DNA from: Corynebacterium aurimucosum
GTDB taxonomy: Bacteria; Actinomycetota; Actinomycetes; Mycobacteriales; Mycobacteriaceae
Assembly (NCBI RefSeq): GCF_030408555.1
Contig: NZ_CP047048.1
Location: forward strand, 1,612,001 to 1,676,000
Reading direction: 5' to 3'
DNA: 64,000 nt
Under the pieces are notes generated by a model, which was not told where the DNA came from, did no database searches, and was given only the letters and a program-made list of their open reading frames with translations. This document shows positions 1 through 10,733 of the stretch, in pieces. Numbering within the stretch: position 1 is the stretch's first letter; the number at the start of each line of letters is the position of its first letter. Made by a program: the position numbers and the translations under genes.

Positions 1-592
1 TCTGCGCTCCCGAGAGCAACTCGTGGTAGCCCGTGAACTGTGGCAGCGACGCGAATCCATCGCCCGCTCCCAAGACATCGCCCCTAACCGAGTACTGCCG
101 CACCGTGTGCTCGTCGACATCGCGCGCCGCGTGCCCCGGTCGCCGCACGAAATCAATCAAGTTAAAGGCTTCCCCCGCCGCCGCGGCGGCGCCACCTTGC
201 GCTGGTTCGATGCCGTCGAGACCGCCCTTGCTAGCCCGCGCCAGCAGTGGCCGAAGGCGTTGCGCAGCCCACGCCCGGTTCCTTCCAAATCAGCTTTTAA
301 CCGAGATTTCCCCGAGCTGTGGCAGCTCTATACCGAGATCCGTAGTGATTTCGAGGCTCTCGGTGAAGAGCTGGGCATGAGCTACGAGCTGATCCTCAAA
401 CCCAGCTTGGTCCGCGCTGTAGTCTGGGCGGCCTGCGGACCTGAAGGCGGTGTGGCGGGCGAAATCGCAGCAGACGCCGATATCCCCGATTTCCTGCGTT
501 CCCAAGGCGCGCGCGAATGGCAGGTAGAGCTGTCCACGCCGCTCCTGCGTCGCGGTCTAGCGCGAATACGCTCTATGCCACCGCGCCTCTAG
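1..592 (+). CDS. rnd: Ribonuclease D, C-terminal part (cut by window start)
   Basis: The frame is open from base 2 to a TAG at 590-592, giving 196 visible residues. The first ~75 residues look like an HRDC nucleic-acid-binding domain ([18 protein letters not shown], then [14 protein letters not shown] and an INQVKGF motif), followed by the extra C-terminal helical domain seen in actinobacterial RNase D. RNase D is a 3'-5' exoribonuclease that trims tRNA and other small RNA 3' ends. The catalytic DEDD exonuclease domain lies outside the window. The stop overlaps the convergent dxs stop by a few bases. The link of rnd to dxs is a known corynebacterial arrangement. The assignment rests on the HRDC region plus context. 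Confidence 0.8.
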   Translation, partial: LRSREQLVVARELWQRRESIARSQDIAPNRVLPHRVLVDIARRVPRSPHEINQVKGFPRRRGGATLRWFDAVETALASPRQQWPKALRSPRPVPSKSAFNRDFPELWQLYTEIRSDFEALGEELGMSYELILKPSLVRAVVWAACGPEGGVAGEIAADADIPDFLRSQGAREWQVELSTPLLRRGLARIRSMPPRL

Positions 593-2481
593 CTCCGAGC
601 AGCTACCCACTCATTCACGGAGTCCGTGATTCCCTCCGGGGTCAACCCGAATTCCTCAAGGATTTCTCCGCGGCTGGCATGCTTGGGGAAGCACCCAGGA
701 ACACCAAGGCGGTGGACTGGGGTATCCACATCCGCGGCGTCGAGTGCTTCCGCCACCATGGAACCCACGCCGCCCCGCAAGAGGCCATCCTCTACCGTGA
801 CCACAAGATCATGATCAGCAGCGAGTGCAACGATGGATTGCGGGACCGGCACCGGCCAGCGCGGATCCACGACGGTGACGTTGAAGCCTTGGGCTTCGAG
901 CAGCTCAGCTGCTCCCAGGGAACGCGCACTCATGGCACCGATAGCGACGATAAGTACATCAGTGGCCACCGCCGCAGCAGCATCGGAATAGCTCAGGATA
1001 TCTACCCCGTCATCGAGGCGCTTGAGTTCGTCGCGGTCATCAAGGAGGTTGCCCTTGGGAAAGCGCACCACCGTGGGGCCATCCTCAATAGCGATGGCCT
1101 CATTAAAGAGCTCACGCAGGCGTGCGCCATCGCGCGGCGCGGCAATGCGCATCCCCGGGACGATGCTCATCAACGCCATGTCCCACACTCCGTTGTGCGA
1201 AGGGCCATCAGAGCCCGTGACACCGGCGCGGTCGAGCACGATGGTGACGGGCAGCTTGAGCAGCGCGATGTCCATGACGACTTGGTCCACTGCACGGTTA
1301 AGGAAGGTGGAGTACACCGCCACTACCGGATGCATTCCGGCCAGCGCCAGACCGGAGGCGGAGGCCATGGCATGCTGTTCGGCGATGCCAACGTCGAAGA
1401 ATCGCTCCGGGAATTCCTCCTGGAAGGGCGCAAGACCCGTCGGCCCCGCCATAGCAGCGGTAATAGCCACGATATCCTCGCGCGCATGACCGGCCTTGAT
1501 GAGTTCCTCGGAAAAGGCCGCAGTCCATCCCGGCTGCGTTTGCCCCTTGGAGACACCGGTGACCGGGTCGATAGCTCCGGTGGAGTGCATCTGGTCCTTC
1601 GGCTCATTGACCGCCGGGGCAAAGCCATGCCCCTTCTCCGTGACGGTGTGCACGATGATGGGACCGTCATAGTCCCGGGCATAACTCAGTGCCCGGACCA
1701 CCGCGTCGATATCGTGGCCATTAATGGGGCCAATGTATTTGATTCCCAACTCTGGGAACATCTCGGTAGGCAGAACGGTGGACTTTACGCCCTCCTTGAC
1801 CGCGTGCAGAGCATCAAAGGTACGCTCGCCTACCCAACCCATCGACTTCAGGCGTTTCTTGCCCAACTCCATGAACTCGTCATAACCATGCTGTGCACGA
1901 ATACGCCCGAGGTTCTCCGAAAGGCCGCCAATGGTCGGCGAATAGGAGCGGCCATTGTCGTTAACGACGATGACGACGTTGCGGTCTTTATCCGCAGAGA
2001 TGTTGTTCAATGCCTCCCAGCACATGCCACCGGTGAGGGCACCATCACCGACGACTGCCACGGCATTGCGGTGCGATTCACCGCGAATCTTGAAAGCCTT
2101 GGAAAGGCCGTCCACCGTGGATAGCGCTGCAGAAGCGTGCGAGGATTCGGTCCAGTCATGTTCCGATTCCCCACGGTCCGTGTACCCGGATAAGCCGCCC
2201 TTCTGGCGCAAGGAATCAAACTGGTTGGCACGGCCGGTGAGCATCTTGTGCACATAAGACTGGTGCGAGGTATCGAAGACGACGGGGTCCCGCGGGGAGT
2301 CGAAGACGCGGTGGATCGCCACCGTGAGCTCCACAACGCCCAGGTTGGGCCCGAGGTGACCGCCCGTGGCGGACACCTTCTCAATCAAGCGCTGGCGGAT
2401 ATCCGCCGCGAGCTCAACCAGTTGCGTCTTGCTCAGGGCTTTGAGATCGCCTGGTGATTGAATGGAATCCAGAATGCCCAT
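589..2481 (-). CDS. dxs: 1-deoxy-D-xylulose-5-phosphate synthase
   Basis: First enzyme of the MEP isoprenoid pathway: condenses pyruvate with glyceraldehyde 3-phosphate, using thiamine diphosphate and Mg2+. At 630 aa it has the usual family length. Visible motifs are GDGALTGG (ThDP/Mg binding, about residue 145), [10 protein letters not shown], the transketolase glutamate in [10 protein letters not shown], and [15 protein letters not shown] chose the ATG at 2481 ([10 protein letters not shown]) because family members begin this way and AAGG lies 8 nt upstream. An in-frame ATG at 2505 would add 8 residues. The C-terminus is a transketolase-C domain ([14 protein letters not shown]). Confidence 0.97.
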   Translation of the reverse strand: MGILDSIQSPGDLKALSKTQLVELAADIRQRLIEKVSATGGHLGPNLGVVELTVAIHRVFDSPRDPVVFDTSHQSYVHKMLTGRANQFDSLRQKGGLSGYTDRGESEHDWTESSHASAALSTVDGLSKAFKIRGESHRNAVAVVGDGALTGGMCWEALNNISADKDRNVVIVVNDNGRSYSPTIGGLSENLGRIRAQHGYDEFMELGKKRLKSMGWVGERTFDALHAVKEGVKSTVLPTEMFPELGIKYIGPINGHDIDAVVRALSYARDYDGPIIVHTVTEKGHGFAPAVNEPKDQMHSTGAIDPVTGVSKGQTQPGWTAAFSEELIKAGHAREDIVAITAAMAGPTGLAPFQEEFPERFFDVGIAEQHAMASASGLALAGMHPVVAVYSTFLNRAVDQVVMDIALLKLPVTIVLDRAGVTGSDGPSHNGVWDMALMSIVPGMRIAAPRDGARLRELFNEAIAIEDGPTVVRFPKGNLLDDRDELKRLDDGVDILSYSDAAAAVATDVLIVAIGAMSARSLGAAELLEAQGFNVTVVDPRWPVPVPQSIVALAADHDLVVTVEDGLLRGGVGSMVAEALDAADVDTPVHRLGVPGCFPKHASRGEILEEFGLTPEGITDSVNEWVAARS

Positions 2482-2595
2482 AGAGCTTGCCTTAAACCCC
2501 TTCATCGATCGTTTTCTTCTCTACCACCGTACCCGCTTATACGCGTGACACGTCAATCATTACCCCGGGATCTTCCGCCGCGGATGCATCCTGCC

Positions 2596-3888
2596 TTATG
2601 CCGCAGGAACCAGCAGTGCCAAGGTCTCAAAATGGTGTGTTCCCGGAAAGGCATTCACCATAGCTAGGCGCTCCATGCGGTAGCCGCGCTCGGACCATGC
2701 AGCGATATCACGCGCAAACGTAGCGGGGTCACAGCCAATGTGGAGGACGCGCTGCGGCGCCGCAGCGGCAATGGCGTCCACCACCTCAACACCCGCACCG
2801 GTACGCGGAGGATCCAAAATGACCGTTGTTGGCCGCGGCAGCTGGCTTGCGGCCTGCTCCACCTTAGCTGTCCGGAAGTGCACATCAATTCCTGAAAGGC
2901 CCGGCTGCGCTGCCGCAGCCGCCGGCGAGTAATCGACGGAATACACCGTGGCGTGCCCACCCTCAGGTGCAGTGACTTCAGCCAGCGCGGGAACGAATAG
3001 CCCTACTCCTCCGTAGAGATCCCACGCTACTGCTGTGACCTCGGATCCCTTCGTTGCTTCGTGTTCTTCGGCCTCACCTTCAGCCGCGAGCCACTGACGC
3101 GCAAGCCGTGTGTAGACATCAGGTGCGCCGATGTGTGCTTGCCAAAAGGCGGTGGGTGGGAAGTGAAACTCGTGGCCATCAGCGCGTTGAACTACGTCTT
3201 GCGTCGGCGCCTCGATGGTCTCCCGAATAGTCTCGATCCTCCGGCCGCGCGGCGCCTTCCGGGTTTCCACGACGTGGCGGTTACCGTCGTTGTCCATGAC
3301 CGCAATGACCTCCGCGCCAGGGCTAAATGTGCGGGCTCCAGGACCGACCAGACCGCTGACAAGGCCCGGTACTAGCTGGCTGCACGCCACGTCCGTAACC
3401 AGTTCTGTGGATCCGCGCTTGCGCACACCAGCACGGCCTTGCTGGTCGACGCCCAACCGGACCCGCGTGCGCCACCCTCGCTGGGGCGCCACATCAATAG
3501 GCTCAATTTCTGGAATACTCTCAAGGCGTCCTACCCGGCGCAGCTGATCCCGCAAGACTGCGACCTTGATTCCCGGCTCCGCCGCTAGGTCTAGCTCAGC
3601 GAAGTCGCAGCACCCGGCACCACGCTGTGCCGCCGGGCAGGCAGATTCAACGCGGTCAGGGCTTGCCTTGAGCACAGCATCAATTTCGGCTTCCACGAAA
3701 GATTTCTTCACCTTGGTAGCCGTCACTACTACCTGGTCTCCGGGAAAAGCGCCGGGGACAAAACACACACGCCCGTCGGGTGCTGCGCCGATTCCGACAC
3801 CGCCGTGCCCCATGCGCTCGATGGAGGTACCGAAAGACTGGCCTTTGGTGATGGCTGCGCTCTCAGCGTTCCGCTCAGTCTTAGTCAT
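2596..3888 (-). CDS. TRAM-domain RNA (uracil-5-)-methyltransferase, RumA/TrmA family
   Basis: 430-aa class I SAM-dependent methyltransferase that should methylate C5 of a uridine in rRNA or tRNA. Domain order: an N-terminal TRAM OB-fold (about residues 18-75, with GVGIGAAPDGRVCFVPGAFPGD), a cysteine group that could ligate a 4Fe-4S cluster as in RumA (CPAAQRGAGCC plus a later Cys in DVACSQL), and a Rossmann domain with WDLYGGVGLF, the base-binding ILDPPRTGAG motif and the catalytic Cys in HIGCDPATFARD. The substrate nucleotide cannot be read from sequence. Its ATG overlaps the stop of the upstream DUF3159 gene (ATGA), so the two are translationally coupled. Confidence 0.88.
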   Translation of the reverse strand: MTKTERNAESAAITKGQSFGTSIERMGHGGVGIGAAPDGRVCFVPGAFPGDQVVVTATKVKKSFVEAEIDAVLKASPDRVESACPAAQRGAGCCDFAELDLAAEPGIKVAVLRDQLRRVGRLESIPEIEPIDVAPQRGWRTRVRLGVDQQGRAGVRKRGSTELVTDVACSQLVPGLVSGLVGPGARTFSPGAEVIAVMDNDGNRHVVETRKAPRGRRIETIRETIEAPTQDVVQRADGHEFHFPPTAFWQAHIGAPDVYTRLARQWLAAEGEAEEHEATKGSEVTAVAWDLYGGVGLFVPALAEVTAPEGGHATVYSVDYSPAAAAAQPGLSGIDVHFRTAKVEQAASQLPRPTTVILDPPRTGAGVEVVDAIAAAAPQRVLHIGCDPATFARDIAAWSERGYRMERLAMVNAFPGTHHFETLALLVPAA

Positions 3889-4640
3889 GAGTTTTCTCCA
3901 TGTGTAATTCCGGAGCCCTGCGCTTCCTCAACAACAGCGTTGGCGCGACGCACCATCCAAACAGTCAAGATGGTGACGATACCGGTCAGCGGCCAGCCCA
4001 TGAGGATGCGGACGATGCCGAGGGTTGTGGTCTCGTCGGCGTCGTACAGCGCGCGCTGCACTATGAACCGGGCGATGAAGACTGCGGCCCACCCCGCTGT
4101 TGCTAAGGCATAGGCCCGCCGTGCCTTCGGTACTGTGCGCCACCCCATGTCATCGCCGTTCAGGCCCTTCCAGACCACGCCCACGAGTGGCCAGCGCGCG
4201 ATGATAGAGACCACCGCCACGATGAACAGCACGAGCGACATCCAGATTCCATAAAGGAAATAGCCCTTGGCATCCCCTGTAAACCAGGCAATAGCGGCGC
4301 AGATAGCTACGCCCAACAGGCCGGAAACAGCCGGCTGCAGGGTCTCTTTGCGGGCCAAACGCCACACGCTAATAGCCAATGCCACGCCGAGCGCCGCAGC
4401 CAGCGCTGGTCCCAGACCCCAGACGTTGTTGACTGGGATGAGAACCAGCACCGGTAGGGTCGCGGACACGAGCCCAGTCAGGCCTCCCATCTGTTCGAGC
4501 AACGATGGTTCCACCTCGGCATCCGGGACCACGGCCGTTGCCTGCGGTGACGTATCGGTACTCGGCCCCGCGGTATCTGCGGGGCTAGGGGCGGCGCCGC
4601 GCTCAGTGAAATCGTGCTCTTCAGGCGTAGGGGTGGTCAC
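3885..4640 (-). CDS. DUF3159 integral membrane protein
   Basis: 251 aa, starting at GTG 4640. A hydrophilic acidic N-terminus of about 45 residues is followed by LLEQMGGLTGLVSATLPVLVLIPVNN and five or six hydrophobic segments, the pattern of the actinobacterial DUF3159 family. Conserved-looking residues include ARWPLVG, WKGLNGDDMGWR and a final VRRAN tail. The function of the family is unknown. It overlaps the downstream RNA methyltransferase by 4 nt. The DUF3159/TRAM methyltransferase/DUF3710/dUTPase order recurs in mycobacteria and corynebacteria, which argues for a conserved though unexplained grouping. Confidence 0.85.
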   Translation of the reverse strand: MTTPTPEEHDFTERGAAPSPADTAGPSTDTSPQATAVVPDAEVEPSLLEQMGGLTGLVSATLPVLVLIPVNNVWGLGPALAAALGVALAISVWRLARKETLQPAVSGLLGVAICAAIAWFTGDAKGYFLYGIWMSLVLFIVAVVSIIARWPLVGVVWKGLNGDDMGWRTVPKARRAYALATAGWAAVFIARFIVQRALYDADETTTLGIVRILMGWPLTGIVTILTVWMVRRANAVVEEAQGSGITHGENS

Positions 4641-4695
4641 GTGTTTTAAGAATCCTTTTCGCTAGTGCCGGGGAGAGAAAACAACGTTTAAAGTT

Positions 4696-5610
4696 TTAGT
4701 TCTTCTCGTTGTCTTCGAGCTCCCGCAGCTGTTCGCGGGCTTGGGCCTCCGCGGCGTTCTCGACGCCTTCGGTAGCTGATGCGGCCTCCGGTGTTGCAGT
4801 GTTGTCGGCATCGGCAGCCTGCTGCTGGCGCTCCTTCAGGGCCTGCTGAACTTGCTCAGCCAGTTGCTGCGGCAGCATAACAGGAAGCGAACTTCCGGCC
4901 AGGATAGGCTCCTCACCACGGTAGATGAAGGTACGGGCGACGACTTCACGCCCCAGCTTTGCGAGCTCTTCTTCCTTGCCCGCCGGGGCGGCCAGGGTCA
5001 ATCGGTACATCCACCGCGGCCCCTCCACGCCGATAATGCGGATCCCGCCTTTGTCGCTGGATCCAACAATTTCAGATCCCCAAGGCCCGTCCTCTGGGTG
5101 CGCGGCAAAACCATCGGCTTCCAAGCCTTGGACGATATCCTCCGCAGATTCCGCCCATTGCCCTGGCGTGCGCGGCGCGGCAAAGGCTACGGGGGTCATG
5201 CGGCCGTGCGGCGTAAGGATGTGGAGCATGCGCGGGCCGTCTTGGCCCATCTCCACCTGGACCTGCGAGCCCTTCGGCAGCGGGATGCGCATGGAACCCA
5301 GGTCCAGCAAACCAACCGAGAAGTCCTCAAAGTTGAACTCGGCAATATCAACGTTATCGCCGTCGTAGGGCCCCATTTCCCCGTTGATGGCATCATGTGC
5401 CACGGCCTTAATCCCGGTAACACCATGAGAATCATCGTTGGCTTCGCGGACTAGGCCAGCGCTGGATTCGGCAGGAGCCGTGGCAGCGGTATCGGCTACG
5501 GTCTCTGCTGCCTCCGGAGCAGCCTCGTCCTGACGGAGATCCGGGTTCTTCCCCGCGTCCTCGGTCTTATTCTCGTCCTTCTTCTTTTTGCCAAAGGGCC
5601 ACATCGCCAT
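4696..5610 (-). CDS. DUF3710 protein
   Basis: 304 aa. The ATG at 5610 has GGGAGG 8 nt upstream. The N-terminus carries a basic patch (GKKKKDE) followed by an acidic/alanine-rich linker to about residue 70. The folded core runs from about 75 to 235 (FNFEDFSVGLLDLGSMRIPLP, QVEMGQDGPRMLHILTPHGRMT, GPWGSEIV, GVEGPRWMYRL, FIYRGEEPILAGSSLPV), and the tail is Gln/Ala/Glu-rich. This is the actinobacterial DUF3710 family, of unknown function and usually next to dut, as here. No signal peptide or membrane span is visible. Confidence 0.88.
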   Translation of the reverse strand: MAMWPFGKKKKDENKTEDAGKNPDLRQDEAAPEAAETVADTAATAPAESSAGLVREANDDSHGVTGIKAVAHDAINGEMGPYDGDNVDIAEFNFEDFSVGLLDLGSMRIPLPKGSQVQVEMGQDGPRMLHILTPHGRMTPVAFAAPRTPGQWAESAEDIVQGLEADGFAAHPEDGPWGSEIVGSSDKGGIRIIGVEGPRWMYRLTLAAPAGKEEELAKLGREVVARTFIYRGEEPILAGSSLPVMLPQQLAEQVQQALKERQQQAADADNTATPEAASATEGVENAAEAQAREQLRELEDNEKN

Positions 5611-5655
5611 AGTTTATGCCTCCCTTAATTCGTGTGTGTTGCTGGTCTATTCGAG

Positions 5656-6132
5656 TCAGTTGACGCCAGTGGAGCCGTAACCGCCTTCACCGCGAGCGGT
5701 CTCATCGAGTTCCTCAACCTCACGGAAACCGACCAACTCCACGCGTTGCACAAGGAGTTGGGCAATACGCATTCCCCGCTCAACCTCAAAGGTCTCTACT
5801 GGGTCGTGGTTAATAAGGCAGACTTTAATCTCACCGCGGTACTCCGCATCGATGGTGCCTGGCGTGTTGACCACGGAAATCCCATGCTTGGCTGCCAAGC
5901 CGGACCGAGGGTGAACCAAGCCGACCGTGCCCATCGGCAGGGCAAGGGCTATACCCGTGCCAACCAAAGCCCGCTGGCCGGGACGCAGAGTGACATCGTG
6001 CGCAGCATAGAGATCCGCGCCGGCATCGCCACGGTGGGCGCGCTGCGGCAGCGGAAGCTCCTTATCAAGGCGCTTTACCTGAATCTGACCAAAAGGACTT
6101 ACCGGTTCTACGAGGGGATGTTGCTCATTCAC
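5656..6132 (-). CDS. dut: Deoxyuridine 5'-triphosphate nucleotidohydrolase
   Basis: Hydrolyses dUTP to dUMP and PPi, keeping uracil out of DNA and feeding dTMP synthesis. The five trimeric dUTPase motifs can be followed: [33 protein letters not shown] with the catalytic Asp, RIAQLLV, and the flexible C-terminal [10 protein letters not shown] arm that closes over the active site. I chose GTG 6132 (158 aa). Another GTG at 6171 in the same frame would add 13 residues but has no purine-rich site upstream. The start is the least certain part. Confidence 0.94.
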   Translation of the reverse strand: MNEQHPLVEPVSPFGQIQVKRLDKELPLPQRAHRGDAGADLYAAHDVTLRPGQRALVGTGIALALPMGTVGLVHPRSGLAAKHGISVVNTPGTIDAEYRGEIKVCLINHDPVETFEVERGMRIAQLLVQRVELVGFREVEELDETARGEGGYGSTGVN

Positions 6133-6231
6133 GCGGCCCAGCCTACCTTGCTCCCACCGTGCCGCACCCACGGGCTGGGGCCTGGAGGCTATGTCTACTC
6201 GGCGCGTTGGGTTCTCCCCTCCCCAGACGAC

Positions 6232-6237
6232 TAGACT
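6232..6237 (+). promoter_or_regulatory. -10 element of a probable leaderless promoter for the DUF3093 gene
   Basis: TAGACT ends 8 nt before the ATG at 6246 and there is no Shine-Dalgarno sequence between them. With transcription starting about 7 nt after the -10, the mRNA would begin at or one base before the start codon. Confidence 0.5.
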
Positions 6238-6245
6238 CTGAGGCC

Positions 6246-6773
6246 ATGTCTTCGAGTTCTTCGTCTGCTTCCCCCTCGGCGGCTGCCGAATCCCCCGTCA
6301 TCCTTTACCGCGAGCGCCAGTGGGTGCCGTGGCACTGGTGGTTGATGGCGGCCGCCGTTGTGGTGATCTCTACAGCCACGGTCAGCCTCAACCGCGGAAT
6401 CATGTGGGTCATCATCCCCGCTATTCTGCTCAGCGCCATCGCCGCGTGGGTCCTCTTAGCATGGTCCAACACGGTGGTGCAGGTGGAACAGGATACCGAC
6501 GGCACGCGGTGGCTCACCGTGAAGGATGCGCAGCTGCCACATGATGTTGTCGCCCGAAGCACCGCGGTGCCGGCCACCGCGCGTCGCAATGCATTGGGCC
6601 CACAGCTCGATCCCGCTGCATTCCTTGTGACACATGGCTGGGTACCAGAACATGTGATGCTTGTCCTCGATGACCCAGAGGACCCAACACCTTATTGGCT
6701 CATTGGCTCAAAGAACCCCGACGAGCTACTTGCGGCCTTCGTGCCCGAACAGGCCGCTGCTGCCAAGGCTTAA
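6246..6773 (+). CDS. DUF3093 membrane protein
   Basis: 175 aa from the ATG at 6246. A Ser/Ala-rich N-terminus leads to [13 protein letters not shown], two adjacent hydrophobic helices (about residues 38-55 and 60-80), then a soluble C-terminal half with [14 protein letters not shown], a stretch matching the DUF3093 family, and a [13 protein letters not shown] region typical of its end. Family function is unknown. It is divergent from dut, with a 113-bp shared control region. Confidence 0.82.
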   Translation: MSSSSSSASPSAAAESPVILYRERQWVPWHWWLMAAAVVVISTATVSLNRGIMWVIIPAILLSAIAAWVLLAWSNTVVQVEQDTDGTRWLTVKDAQLPHDVVARSTAVPATARRNALGPQLDPAAFLVTHGWVPEHVMLVLDDPEDPTPYWLIGSKNPDELLAAFVPEQAAAAKA

Positions 6774-6800
6774 ACGCCGCGTGCAGAATCAGGAAGCTCG

Positions 6801-6841
6801 TTAGCTCATTGGTTCAACCAATTGGCCGACCAATGAGCTAA
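6801..6841. terminator. Convergent stem-loop between DUF3093 and DUF4193
   Basis: TTAGCTCATTGGT (6801-6813) and ACCAATGAGCTAA (6829-6841) form a perfect 13-bp stem. The 15-nt loop holds a second palindrome, CCAATTGG, so alternative pairings are possible. The DUF4193 stop codon (6838-6840) lies inside the right arm. There is no strong U-tract on either strand, but the position between two convergent genes fits a bidirectional terminator. Confidence 0.6.
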
Positions 6842-7128
6842 GCGCAGTCCATGCAGACGGGCTGCCCGTCTTCTTCGTGGTCCAGGCGCTTATTGGACTG
6901 CACCAAGTAGCACACGGAACAGGTGAACTCGTTTTCCTTGCGCGGCACGACAGTGACGTTGAGCTCCTCGCCCGTCAGGTCTACTGACGGCGGCTCAAAA
7001 GCCTCGACGATTTCGCCATCGTCATCCATGCCGTTGTTGTCATTTTCAGCCGCCTTCAGGCCCTCGAGGGAATCAGCCTCGAGCTCATCTTCAGCGCGGC
7101 GACGCGGTGCGTCATAATCGGTGGCCAT
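6838..7128 (-). CDS. DUF4193 small zinc-ribbon-like protein
   Basis: 96 aa. The first 45 residues are acidic and disordered-looking. The rest (LNVTVVPRKENEFTCSVCYLVQ ending in PVCMDCA) carries two CxxC pairs, which would bind one zinc. This is the actinobacterial DUF4193 family, close in type to RbpA-like small acidic regulators but not shown to bind RNA polymerase. The start MATDYDAPRRRAEDELE is family-typical. Confidence 0.88.
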   Translation of the reverse strand: MATDYDAPRRRAEDELEADSLEGLKAAENDNNGMDDDGEIVEAFEPPSVDLTGEELNVTVVPRKENEFTCSVCYLVQSNKRLDHEEDGQPVCMDCA

Positions 7129-7341
7129 AATGCTTGCCTCTGTGAGTCAGATAGATAGGTACGTGTATTTATCGACGGCATCCTAAGCCACACAGGCCCG
7201 CGTGTCACACTCGCCCCGCCATGGGGGCACCATGCGGCTCACCCTAATACCCCCTCCGCTCCTGCTTTCATGGTTCTAAGCTGTGCGTTTGCACCTTTCG
7301 TATCGTGGAAAATTTTTCTGGGTAAAGCTCCTCACACCCCA

Positions 7342-7357
7342 CCCAATATGCATTGGG
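7342..7357. promoter_or_regulatory. Palindrome in the 334-bp gap before ppgK
   Basis: The gap 7129-7462 has no credible gene. It holds the perfect inverted repeat CCCAAT-ATGC-ATTGGG (7342-7357), about 105 bp before the ppgK start, and a wider repeat GGACA (7370-7374)/TGTCC (7391-7395). Either could be an operator for ppgK or for the divergent DUF4193 gene. No matching regulator is known to me. Confidence 0.35.
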
Positions 7358-7450
7358 GCACGATGCATCGGACAGCGAAAATCGGAGTATTGTCCCCCAC
7401 ACCTTCGGCTTAAATGCTGAAGTATCACCACATCATCGGGCGGCTAAACA

Positions 7451-7456
7451 TAGACT
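7451..7456 (+). promoter_or_regulatory. -10 element, probable leaderless promoter of ppgK
   Basis: TAGACT ends 6 nt before the ATG at 7463. No ribosome-binding site is present. Confidence 0.5.
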
Positions 7457-7462
7457 GTCGGT

Positions 7463-8260
7463 ATGACCGTGCAAGAATCACAGCAGCAGGACACGAATCC
7501 GAGCCCCCAGCACCATGGCCATGCCTTCGGCATCGATGTTGGAGGCTCCGGTATCAAGGGTGCCGTAGTAGACCTCGCGACAGGAGAGTTCGTCGGCGAC
7601 CGCCTCAAGATCGCCACACCACAGCCTGCCACCCCCGACGCCGTGGCCACGGTAATCGCGCAGATCGTCGCTGAGAAGAACTGGGACGGTCCTGTCGGAA
7701 TCACCATGCCCGCGGTGGTTAAAGAACAGATTATTCGCAGCGCAGCGAATATTGATAAGTCATGGATCGGGGTCGATGCACAGGACTTGCTGAGCAAGTA
7801 CCTCGCTGCTCCTTGTACTGTGCTTAACGACGCCGACGCAGCCGGCCTCGCCGAGGTGGCCTACGGCGATGACGTCGCGCGCTCCGGCCCCGTTATCTTC
7901 CTTACGCTAGGCACCGGCATCGGCTCTGCCTTCCTACTAGATGGCCAGCTCTTCCCTAATACGGAGATCGGCCACCTCATCGTCGGGGAAAAGGAGGCAG
8001 AGCACCAAGCCTCGTCCGCAGTCAAGGATCGTGAGGGGCTCAAGACTAAGCAGTGGGCAAAGCGCGTCAACCGAGTACTCCATGAATACGAGGCGCTTTT
8101 TAACCCCTCAGCTTTTGTCATCGGCGGTGGAATCTCTCGAAAGTTTGACAAGTGGGGCGAGCACCTGAGCATCGAAACCCCAGTCGTTGCAGCTCAGCTC
8201 CGCAATCGCGCGGGCATCGTCGGGGCCGCAATGGCAGCAAAGGAAGGCATTCGCCCATAA
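7463..8260 (+). CDS. ppgK: Polyphosphate glucokinase
   Basis: 265-aa ROK-family kinase that phosphorylates glucose to glucose 6-phosphate using inorganic polyphosphate (and usually ATP). Visible motifs: phosphate-1 [16 protein letters not shown] (about residue 22), the VGITMPAVV segment, the catalytic-Asp segment [13 protein letters not shown], and phosphate-2 [11 protein letters not shown]. The region near residue 170 ([15 protein letters not shown]) matches actinobacterial PpgK rather than ordinary ROK glucokinases with a zinc motif. It sits upstream of sigA, as in C. glutamicum. It offers glucose phosphorylation independent of the PTS found later in this window. Confidence 0.95.
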   Translation: MTVQESQQQDTNPSPQHHGHAFGIDVGGSGIKGAVVDLATGEFVGDRLKIATPQPATPDAVATVIAQIVAEKNWDGPVGITMPAVVKEQIIRSAANIDKSWIGVDAQDLLSKYLAAPCTVLNDADAAGLAEVAYGDDVARSGPVIFLTLGTGIGSAFLLDGQLFPNTEIGHLIVGEKEAEHQASSAVKDREGLKTKQWAKRVNRVLHEYEALFNPSAFVIGGGISRKFDKWGEHLSIETPVVAAQLRNRAGIVGAAMAAKEGIRP

Positions 8261-8320
8261 ACCGAGCAGACCCTATCTTCCCCAGTCGACCCCAGTCACC
8301 GCCTAGTGACAAAAATGATC

Positions 8321-8382
8321 TATACTGGGCTGTCGATTATCGAATATCCAGCGGCGCGCCTCCCCTGCTCATTACGGAGGCG
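8321..8382 (+). promoter_or_regulatory. sigA promoter -10 and structured leader
   Basis: A strong TATACT -10 (8321-8326) follows the ppgK gene. Transcription from about 8333 would give a leader of about 130 nt before the sigA GTG. The leader contains an inverted repeat CGCCTCC (8357-8363)/GGAGGCG (8376-8382) with a 12-nt loop. AAAGGG just before 8462 is the ribosome-binding site. Confidence 0.55.
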
Positions 8383-8461
8383 GGCTAGCATCGGGGACTA
8401 GTCGCGATAAACTTGCGCGTCCCCATAGTTTCCACTCAAAGAGCAAGTCGAAAGGGCGTAC

Positions 8462-9931
<1,470 letters not shown>

Positions 9932-9946
9932 GCAAACTGAAGAAAT

Positions 9947-9985
9947 AAAGCGGCGAGGAGGGCTAAACCTCCTCGCCGCTTTTTC
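9947..9985. terminator. Bidirectional intrinsic terminator of sigA and dhaKLM
   Basis: AGCGGCGAGGAGG (9949-9961) pairs perfectly with CCTCCTCGCCGCT (9968-9980) around a 6-nt loop. A T-run (TTTTT, ending about 9984) follows on the + strand and TTTATTTC on the - strand, so it serves both convergent units. Confidence 0.92.
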
Positions 9986-10019
9986 TTTGCCCTATACAGC
10001 CGGCAAACCCAAGGGCTTT

Positions 10020-10730
10020 CTAGCCTTCGATCCCCAGCTCAATGGCTGTGGCGATCCGATCGATAACGTCTTTATCGGAAACATCTCCGCTGATGGTCAC
10101 CGAAGCGCCCTGGGATACCCCGAGAGACATCAGCATCATTGCAGAGTCTGCCGCTGCCGACTCTCCGTCACAGGAGAGGGTGACATCCCCTGCCGCTTCC
10201 GCCGCCAGCTCTGCAATCCGTGACGCCGGACGTGCATGCAGACCCGCCTCATCGGCCACAGTCACTGTCAGCGAGTACCCATCAGCGTTTGTTGCTAGGT
10301 CATCCTCGGCCGCAGACGCAGTGGCTGAGGGCTGCTTCGGAACGAAGACTTCGATGGCGCGTTCCGCGGCTTTGATCACGGCGGCGAGTCCATCGCCCTG
10401 CTGAGCGGCGGTGGCTGCTGCAATAGTGGCTTCGACCAAGGGGGCATCGACAAACGTCACCGTGTCTTCGTCAAGGAACTCGAGAACGGACTCAACGGTC
10501 ATCGTGGCCGAGCCTATATCGGTGAGGACAACCACGCTAAGGCCTTGGCCACGTGCGTGGCTGATAGCCCCTTCGACGAGGTCAAAGGACGTTCCGATGC
10601 CGCCCTCCTCCAGACCACCGGCAGGAAGGATGGTCACGTCAGGAGCCATCTGAGCAGCAAGCTCAGTCAGACCTTCAGCGAGCTTTGCCGAGTGTGATAC
10701 GAGAACGAGTCCAACGCGGGGTTGTGCCAT
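10020..10730 (-). CDS. dhaM: Dihydroxyacetone kinase phosphotransfer subunit DhaM (EIIA-Man fused to HPr)
   Basis: 236 aa. Residues 1-130 are the EIIA-mannose-like domain with the phospho-accepting His13 in VSHSAKLAEG. After a Pro/Ala linker, residues 150-236 are an HPr domain with GLHARPAS (His165). It relays phosphate from PTS enzyme I to the ADP bound in DhaL. The E. coli protein carries a further enzyme-I-like domain, which is absent here, so this form must be charged by the separate PtsI encoded at 41-43 kb. Last gene of the leftward dhaKLM operon. Confidence 0.93.
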   Translation of the reverse strand: MAQPRVGLVLVSHSAKLAEGLTELAAQMAPDVTILPAGGLEEGGIGTSFDLVEGAISHARGQGLSVVVLTDIGSATMTVESVLEFLDEDTVTFVDAPLVEATIAAATAAQQGDGLAAVIKAAERAIEVFVPKQPSATASAAEDDLATNADGYSLTVTVADEAGLHARPASRIAELAAEAAGDVTLSCDGESAAADSAMMLMSLGVSQGASVTISGDVSDKDVIDRIATAIELGIEG

Positions 10731-10733
10731 ATC

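Noticed and set aside
517..2124. 535-aa open frame on the + strand
   Set aside because: It is the antisense of dxs, whose protein motifs are certain. High GC produces such shadows.
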